From Adiantum capillus-veneris (taxonomy: Eukaryota > Streptophyta > Polypodiopsida > Polypodiales > Pteridaceae), in contig CM043968.1 of assembly GCA_014529385.2 (NCBI GenBank), positions 27,295,013 to 27,359,012 on the forward strand: a stretch of DNA of 64,000 nt, written 5' to 3'. A program made the translations under genes and the position numbers. Numbering within the stretch: position 1 is the stretch's first letter; every line of letters starts with the position of its first letter. Positions 57,051 to 64,000 of this stretch are shown here, piece by piece. The notes under the pieces are model-generated. The model had not been told where the DNA came from, did not search any database, and was given only the letters and a program-made list of their open reading frames with translations.

Positions 57051-60000
57051 TTTTTGATAAAAAAACTTTGTGCCTGTCCATCTTGTCCTCCAGATCATCA
57101 ATGTATTTTCAGTTCCTCCATCTGAGCTCATTTTCTATTTATTATTAATTATTGACCTGCTTATTAAAAAAATAAATAAAAATTAGTTTCAATCGTGTCT
57201 ATGCATAGCTGTGGTTGGATCTACCATGCTTTGAAGGTCAATGCAATTCAAATCAGTATGTGGTGCAAGAGTTGGGTCTTGAGTAGTTAACTCAAGGGTT
57301 TTTGTGGTCGAGGTATCTTGTTGATGTTTTCTAAATAGAAGATTTTGTAATTTATGTGCTCTTTACCTAATTGTCAAACCTTATGGATGCTTTGGCACAC
57401 TGATTTCCTGAGCTGTAGGTAACAATGATGGTGGTTGTTGAGATTTAACTCTCCATTGGTATTTTGGTTTTCAGTTGATGAACTGTTGTGGTGGAGTTTT
57501 TTGAGATTTAACTTTCACTGATTCATCAGGTTTACAGTTTGTGGAGAAGATAAATGCTCCTTTTGTTTCCAAACTCATCTTTGTTAGTTTCTCTTCTACG
57601 AGATTTTTTTCTCTTAGTTGTTATATGTGAACTTCTTTCAGTATGGTAGATGACTTTTAAGATGAGGTTCAAGACATGGAAGAAGCAATCAATCAATATT
57701 ATGCAGACATTGCAGAAGTAGAGGATTGAGTTACACGTCAACGTCAAGAAAGAGGATAGAGTGAAGCATCACAGCTTCAAGATGCATGGGATGCCATGGG
57801 CGAAGTCTAGGTATTCAAGACACGGATAGGGCACCCGAGGCTAGTGTCCTCTGAGGGAGAAAAAGCAGCAACTTGGGGAGAGGGCAAGGGGCATGCGAGC
57901 AGTGGTAGCAACCGAGGCAAGGGGTAGGGGAGCACATGTAGCAACACAGAATGATGAGGCAATAATCATCACCCCTTTCTATAAATTTTGAATAAAAAAG
58001 TACAATGTATAAAGCCTTGAGACAATAGAAATTTTGTGATTTTGAGACAATGTATGAACGTCAAAAAATATCTTTGTATTAGTCATTTTGGGGTGTACAT
58101 CTTGGGTGAACTCATTGTGTGCACATGGTTTGTGACCTAGCCTCAGATTGAAGCAATCAAGTGAAGTGTATTTGAGAGGGACTCCTTGCACAATGTTGTT
58201 CTCTCCTTACGTCTTGGAAACCGAGGAAATCAAAGTGATAGTATCTATAAATTTAAGGCATTGAAAACAATTGAAAATTTTCCATTTAGTTGGTACCTTT
58301 CTATTGTTGAGACTGAATGCATACACTTGTGGCAGTAGTGGCATGTCTTCATATGTAAGATCTACCCTAAGCGGTGCAAGAGTTGTACTTGACATTGTGT
58401 CCATCACAGTAAGTAGGCTCTCTCAAAAGTAGATCTCCATTGCTAAAGGTTTGTTCTCAGAGTTAGACTCTATATATTGGTTGAGTGGAATAAGCTGCCC
58501 ACTAAGGAAGATGATATCTAAAATAATAAAACAATATTGTGAAATTTTGAGATCTTATAATGTACTTGCAAATTATAGACTTCTCTTGCAAAATACAGTT
58601 TTTGCCCTCTTACTGTTTCCTATGCCAATTATCATCTAAAAAGTCCAAACTGAGCTCTCAGAGTTGAAAATGAACATTATTGTGGTCATTCTTATTTTCT
58701 CATCGAAGAAGAAATCTACAAACACTTCAATAGACTAATAATATTTGTAGCAATTGAATACTTGAGGGACTTGTTTATATCCTGAAACAACCTATTCTTG
58801 AAGCTTTCACTAGTTTGGGACGTTGGCATAAAATAATATTCCATTATCTGCAAGCTCCTTGTGTGATCTTCATCAGTACATTTGCTCACCAATAAATGCA
58901 TGGAAAGCGTCACAAATCCCAACTACGCTCTCAACTGGTTGCTAGTCCGTCATGTTCAACGAATAAATATTTGCACCATATCAAACATAATATCAACTGT
59001 AAGCATTCGAAAATAAACATGCATAGAATGAGATATATGCTCAAAATACCATACAGTTCGGTCGATGCCGTGGGGAAAACTAGGAGGAGTTGTTTGCAAC
59101 CTTAAGTCTGTGTGTTGGAAAGAATGTTGTATGAGGAGCTCTTTCACCTGCTTGCTTTGTGCACACACATTTAACTGTTTAACTTGACCCTTGAAAGCCT
59201 CCACAAAATCATTGTGTTGCCTCCTCTTCCTCCTCCTCGTCTGCAATAGTATCCAACTCCCGATAGTTATTCTAGATGGTATCCCCATGACTTATCATTG
59301 GTAGTATAACTATTAAAAATGGTAACATAGTCAATTGTAGTGGTGGGCCTTTGAGAGGTAGTCATGGTGTGCACTAGAACAGACAGTAGAGCTAACGAAA
59401 ATATGAAAAAGGGAAGACAATTTTGAGAGGGAAGTAAGGTTACTCAAAGTTACATTTGGATGGGAGCATAGATACTGGATGGAGCCTTCAATGAAGTTTT
59501 GAAACTCATTAGTACATAGTTAGTACGGTTTATGACATTTATGCTTTGAAAGTGTGGCATTGTATAATCTGAATAACAATTTTTTGTTTTTCCTTATTTT
59601 CTCAACGAGTTTCACTCTAAAATGCCGATTTTCAACGTAACGTTAGCCTCTTACTCATTATTCGAGCGCCACTCTCTCTCTAGAACTAAAAGGCCCAAAA
59701 GTAAGTCCAAATTTCTCCTAATGGTATGCTTGTAATTGAGATTGGTGATATTGGGTTGTTTATCTCTCTCAGGTATGTGTTTCTTCCTTGGCTAATTATA
59801 GGTGCATGCTTGCATGGGCCTCACTGGGGGATGTATTTCCTTTGTCTCCATGTGTCTTATGAGGGATCTTCTTGAGGCTATGGCCATGCAAGTATCCATA
59901 CTTGATCCTCTAGTGACACAATGCCTATTCAACAAGTAGAAAAATCTTTCGAGTTTTTTTTTTACGAGTTTGACATGCTGACATGCAATTTCATAATATA

Positions 60001-61200
60001 CCCCTATGTAGAAGAGTAAGTCTAACTCCTTTTTTTTTTTTTGTATATTGTGGTATTCCTAGCTAATTGTTATTTTTCTTGTAGAGGCCATTGGAGTCTT
60101 ATTATCATCAATCTTTTGGATAGAGAAATTATTGTTGAAATGGTTGACCAACACACACCAAATCCAAGCGGTCAACGGAGGCGTATTAATTAATTAATTA
60201 ATTACTATTGTAGCTCACTGATTATGGGAAGTCCTTTTAATGTTGTAAATATCGAGAAAACCCTTGTAATGATGAAAGTGGATGGGGAGTCAAATTCACT
60301 CAATAATTGTAATTAGTTTCTCTCTTAGCTAAAATACCTAACTTAGGGTTGAGGTATATGAGCCAAAACCCTGTAACCTTGAGATACACTTTCTTTAAAT
60401 CAATCTTGGGCTCAACTATGTTATGTACGGTGTGCCGTGCGCAAGTGGGTCTTCCTTCTCTCTCTACGCATGTTATAAGAGCGACATTGGTGAGGTGACT
60501 CCATCAACACGTTAGCTACGGCAAGAGCTACATGTGAGGTCCCCACCCCACCGTATCAACGGCGGATCTGATGGTGAACCTAGTGGCCACTAGATCTAAT
60601 GCGGAAGCAAACAAAATGGTTCGGGGTTCGACTAGTGGACGATCTCTCATCACAAAGTGAGTCGAGTTCGAGCCTACTAGCAGGGAGATCTAGCTCCACC
60701 TCGCAGGGGAAGCATACTTGAACTATCTAACGATCCTAAGACCCACCTTCCAAGAGGAGAGAAGCCTCGAGTGCCTTTTTCCCCATGTTTCAAAGGCACG
60801 TACTCTCGAGATTTCCCCACTCTAGGGGCAATGAGCATTACTAATATCGAGTAAGCACTATGGGGACAGAGAGTTCCCGACCAATCGGGACCACCCATCT
60901 CGTAGGCATTGGCAACCCGAGCCAAGCCCCCACTTTCCACCCCCACACTCACACTTCCTTGTGTGACCTATTTACTACCACAAAGGTTGTTCAACATAGA
61001 TATTCCTTGTTTAGTTCCGAATCACATTGTTCATTAAGACAGCCCTTCAACCAGTATTGCAAACAACACCAAGACAGAATTCTAGTAAAAATTCTACGCA
61101 AACTTATTCATAGAAATTCCAATGTTCTGGAGGTACAACATCCCTCCTCCAGCGAGAGTTCACTCCTCCCATTGTCGCCTAGCTGCCCATACAACTAGGT
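57051..61200. other. Intergenic, no gene recognised
   Basis: Minus-strand open pieces at 58207-58407 and 58956-59288 have no recognised motif and are surrounded by stops. About 60180-60475 could be a degraded copia-type LTR because TTATAAGAGCGAC (about 60473) resembles a decayed tRNA-Met primer site, but this is weak. Confidence 0.5.
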
Positions 61201-61201
61201 A

Positions 61202-61290
61202 TGTCCACCGCATAAAAAGCACGTCATGGACACTCCCACCGCATAGAAAGCAAGTCGTGGGTGTCCACCGCTTTAAAAAGAAAGTCGTGG
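61202..61290. repeat. Three-copy tandem repeat, about 30-bp unit
   Basis: The pattern CCACCGCATAGAAAGCAAGT...CGTGG occurs three times in a row with a few changes, the third copy reading CCACCGCTTTAAAAAGAAAG. Confidence 0.85.
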
Positions 61291-61584
61291 ATTCAAGAGC
61301 CCTTAACGAGGAACTCTGTCCCCTGTGATCAGTAGGGGGGTCATGACTGATTCAACATTGGAAGTAAAATGAACATGTCGAGTTAAATTTTCCCTAGCAG
61401 ACATTAATTCCTCTTGCAAACAACATACCCATCAATCATTTCCTTCCTACTTTTAGAACTTAATGTACAATGAATTTAATGCCGAGGTTTCCGTCAGATT
61501 TCTCCAACATGTTTGGGAATATGTTCATTCCTAACTAGCGTATGCAATGTTAATTTAAACGACTTAAATGAAAACATGACCTAC

Positions 61585-61737
61585 CTCTTCCATCTCTTCA
61601 TCGATGGCCCCTGAGATGGCCGGTATTTGTTCCTCCATGGGAGCTTTCCCCTTTCCGTTGACATTGCTGGTTCCCGCCTCGCGATCATGGGCACCACCGA
61701 AGCGTGTTCTCTTAACCGGAGCTATTTGTCTCACTAC
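61585..61737 (-). other. Possible exon of an unrecognised protein
   Basis: On the minus strand about 50 codons are open, including APVKRTRFGGAHDREAGTS and GKGKAPMEEQIPA, and end at a consensus donor (GAG then GTAGGTC). The composition looks coding. It could be the start of a gag gene or a host exon. No neighbours in frame were found. Confidence 0.3.
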
Positions 61738-61999
61738 TTTAATTAATTAACTTGGAGAAAGAGCTAAGGTTTGCAAGCGTCATAAAAATCCAATAGATAG
61801 ATTAGCCACATTAATTAATCCCTCCTATATGAGAGGTCTAGGGCTTTTGTATAGCAATCATTAAGGATGACACATAATCCTATGGGAACCGGCTCTAAAT
61901 GATAATTACTCGGTTTACATGATTAAGAATAATAGGATTTCACTAATGGAATTACCAGAGAGATGAATTAAGTATGATTAATCTCTTTCCTAGCAACTA

Positions 62000-62567
62000 G
62001 ATGATGCAGATTTATCAAATGCATATGTGTGAGGAAAGTCAACTCATAGAGACTTAATGACAGATTAATTTTTCCTTAATTACACCTTAATGCATCAAGG
62101 AAATGAAATTAATTTAGTTACAATATTAATGAGTGACAAAAGGAATGATTCTCTTCAATCTACACAATTACTAGCTTCCCGATTAATTAATATGTTACCT
62201 AGAGAGAGAAAATTCCAATAATTATGCACTAATCATTAATCAAGAGTGATGAATGGCTGATAATTCAGCTATGAAATGATGATTACATAATAAAATATGG
62301 TTAAAGAGAATTTAGAGAGTAACTATAGAGAATTACGACTAGGAATAAGCATAATAGACGAGGAATTTAGATGGTAGAGAAAAGAATTTACAGATGGCAT
62401 TAATTTAACTGTGGTTACCGGGATTAAGGGCTAATAATCTTTTCAATTTTCTGATCTGATCGAGCTTCTTGAGATGAGAATTCGGTAGCACCTTCCTCCT
62501 TGCTTCTCCTTCAAAAAGTGTGTGAACCGGCAGCACCTTCCCGGGGTGTGTAGGTGTGTGTGTATGC

Positions 62568-62602
<35 letters not shown>

Positions 62603-63266
62603 GTCTTTAAATAGGCTCCTACAGGCTGAAAATCGATTTGTGCTGCTATAAGCATCTGAGTGAGCACTCAGTCCTTGCATGGTAAGTCTAGTTCCCTACT
62701 CACCAAGTGTCAGGTTGGCTAGTTTAACTGACTCTGAGACTTAGTTACTGGCTTGGCAGCTTTCCTAGGACTCCCACAAGGCAAGAGGGCGCCCCCTAGC
62801 TGCTAAAGCTGGTATGGAGTGGGCTGGAATCTGTTCCCACACAGCCTCGGGCCCCTGGTACCTCCCCGGACAATTTTTAGGAAATTTGGTTCTAGGCTAA
62901 AACGGGTCATACGAGTCGGATTTTGATGCCGAAGATTGCTATACAAAGCTCTAACTAAGACGTACTGGCCCGAGTACCTGCCATATTTAGTAGCCCCCGG
63001 GGTCCGAAAATGCATTTTTTTCAAATTTGGGGTACGGGTGCAGTTTTTCGAGACGGTCAAAACTGGACGGCCGGGTGACCAAAAACTTACTATTTTTAGA
63101 AATTTTTTCACAAAAATTATTTTAATTCACATTTTGAAGATTTATAACATTCTTAACATCATGGCACTGACAGAATTTGGAAAACTGCTAAAAATAGTAA
63201 CTTATTCCATTATATTCATTACATGGTACAAGGGTGCTCTTTTTGATCGGGGTCAGAGACCTTACA
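62000..63266 (-). repeat. 3' LTR of a chromovirus, far end not located
   Basis: On the minus strand the LTR begins TGTAAGGTCTCTGACC at 63266, directly after a purine-rich tract. CCTATTTAAAGA (about 62612-62601) is a likely TATA region, followed by a (CA)n run. The downstream end could not be fixed; it may lie anywhere between about 61300 and 62400. Confidence 0.6.
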
Positions 63267-63280
63267 ACCTCCCCAACGTG
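63267..63280 (-). promoter_or_regulatory. Polypurine tract of the chromovirus
   Basis: On the minus strand CGTTGGGGAGGT directly precedes the LTR start at 63266. Confidence 0.65.
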
Positions 63281-63297
63281 AAAAATTTGAGATGTCC

Positions 63298-64000
63298 TCA
63301 TCTCAAGAATGTGTTTGGGTAGTCTTTTATGAGCGTTGGTTCGTCCTCCCAAGTCGCATCTTCTTCAGGGTAATCCTTCCACTTTACTAGATGCTCTGTG
63401 ATAGTTCTGTTGCGTAACTTCCTTTCCCTTGTTTCAAGTACATAGTCAGGTTGGAGTTCGAGAACTCCTTGTGCTGGCATGACTATCTGATCTGAGTCCA
63501 AAAATTGATCAGGGTTAGGAATATAGGGTTTGAGTAAGCTGACATGGAACACATCATGAACCTTCAAGTTTGCAGGTAACTTTAGCTTGTAGGCTTGGTC
63601 ACTCACAACCTTAACGATCTCGAATGGTCCACAGTACCTTGGGCTTAGCTTCTTATATTTTCCTAGTGATAGGTTGCTTTTCTTTGGTCGGACTCGCATA
63701 AAAACTTTATCCCCTTCCTTGAAAGTCCTTTCTGAACGGTTCTTATTTGCATAGTGCTTTTGTCTATCCTGAGCGGCCTGAATATCCTGGCGAATAGCTC
63801 TAGTCTGTGCTTCCATATCTTCGAAAATCTTTCTAGAGGCTTCTACCCTGATGGTTGGATCTGAGAAGTTCAGTGGTGCTAAGCAGTCCTGTCCATAAAG
63901 AGCTTTGAAAGGTGACATTCCAATGCTTCTGTGTTCGGAAGAATTATAAGCATACTCCACCAAAGGTAGATATTGTAACCACTTCTTTGGCTCTTGTGAA
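63298..64000 (-). CDS. Chromovirus integrase C-terminus with chromodomain (5' partial)
   Basis: The frame is open from the window edge to a stop at 63298. At the start is the end of the integrase core (LVEYAYNSSEHRSIGMSPF, with ALYGQ). A helical linker and the GPY/F-type module follow (SPRYCGPFEIVKVV, then LKLPANLKVHDVFHVSLLKP). The chromodomain comes last (DYVLETRERKLRNR, HLVKWKDYPEEDATWEDE). Integrase joins element DNA to the host, and the chromodomain steers insertion to chosen chromatin. The frame is undamaged here. The rest of the element lies beyond 64000. Confidence 0.93.
   Translation of the reverse strand, partial: SQEPKKWLQYLPLVEYAYNSSEHRSIGMSPFKALYGQDCLAPLNFSDPTIRVEASRKIFEDMEAQTRAIRQDIQAAQDRQKHYANKNRSERTFKEGDKVFMRVRPKKSNLSLGKYKKLSPRYCGPFEIVKVVSDQAYKLKLPANLKVHDVFHVSLLKPYIPNPDQFLDSDQIVMPAQGVLELQPDYVLETRERKLRNRTITEHLVKWKDYPEEDATWEDEPTLIKDYPNTFLR

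Noticed and set aside
60180-60490. Possible copia LTR with a decayed primer site (TTATAAGAGCGAC)
   Set aside because: Only a few bases match the tRNA-Met site, no partner LTR and no gag follow, so it is mentioned only as a weak possibility.

Overview
The window is plant nuclear DNA made almost entirely of transposable elements. I see no intact ordinary host gene. The evidence for a plant is a CACTA (En/Spm) DNA transposon, Ty1/copia elements primed by initiator tRNA-Met, Ty3/gypsy elements primed by tRNA-Asp, a chromovirus integrase with a chromodomain, and long (AG)n/(AC)n tracts. The MULE/SWIM transposase family and the unusual reverse-transcriptase-linked remnant at about 32-33 kb suggest, weakly, a fern, lycophyte, bryophyte or gymnosperm with a large repetitive genome.

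Layout from left to right. 1-1353: unrecognised degenerate sequence. 1354-9227: a near-complete CACTA element. It has 12-bp CACTACAAGAGG termini, AGCGACGCT-type subterminal repeats that form hairpins at both ends, a broken TNP2-like transposase, an apparently intact three-exon second gene of the Transposase_24 (Ptta/En/Spm) type, and a captured fragment of a heavy-metal-associated (HMA/HIPP-like) host gene. 9937-12562: a decayed MULE-like transposase with a SWIM zinc finger, minus strand. 12753-19798: two 1-kb direct repeats flanking about 5 kb, a candidate non-autonomous LTR element that contains a spliced gene fragment and an unrecognised repeated coding region. 19960-20513 and 25354-25500: one gypsy integrase split by a copia element (20514-25348, 5-bp target duplication) that has lost its integrase core. 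28400-29580: the 5' end of a second copia element.

The right half is mostly minus-strand. 31995-33090 holds fragments of an unusual protein family that I associate with reverse transcriptases. 33090-42669 is an old, multiply frameshifted gypsy element with one LTR and a leader carrying repeated 20-24-bp palindromes. 43400-46617 plus 55476-57050 is an older degenerate region split by a very young insertion (46623-55470). That insertion has 576/574-bp LTRs that look identical apart from a CT-repeat length, a perfect TCTAA target duplication, and a single intact 1726-codon Gag-protease reading frame with no reverse transcriptase, RNase H or integrase. 57-61 kb is largely featureless. 61.3-64 kb holds the 3' LTR and integrase C-terminus of a chromovirus that runs off the window.

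How they relate: the young Gag-protease element must borrow reverse transcriptase and integrase from another element. The decayed element at 33-42.7 kb is a relative, sharing tRNA-Asp priming, TGTTA-type LTR ends, zinc-knuckle spacing and protease style, but it is too broken to be the helper. The nesting gives an order of events: gypsy then copia on the left, and the degenerate 43-57 kb region then the Gag-protease element on the right.
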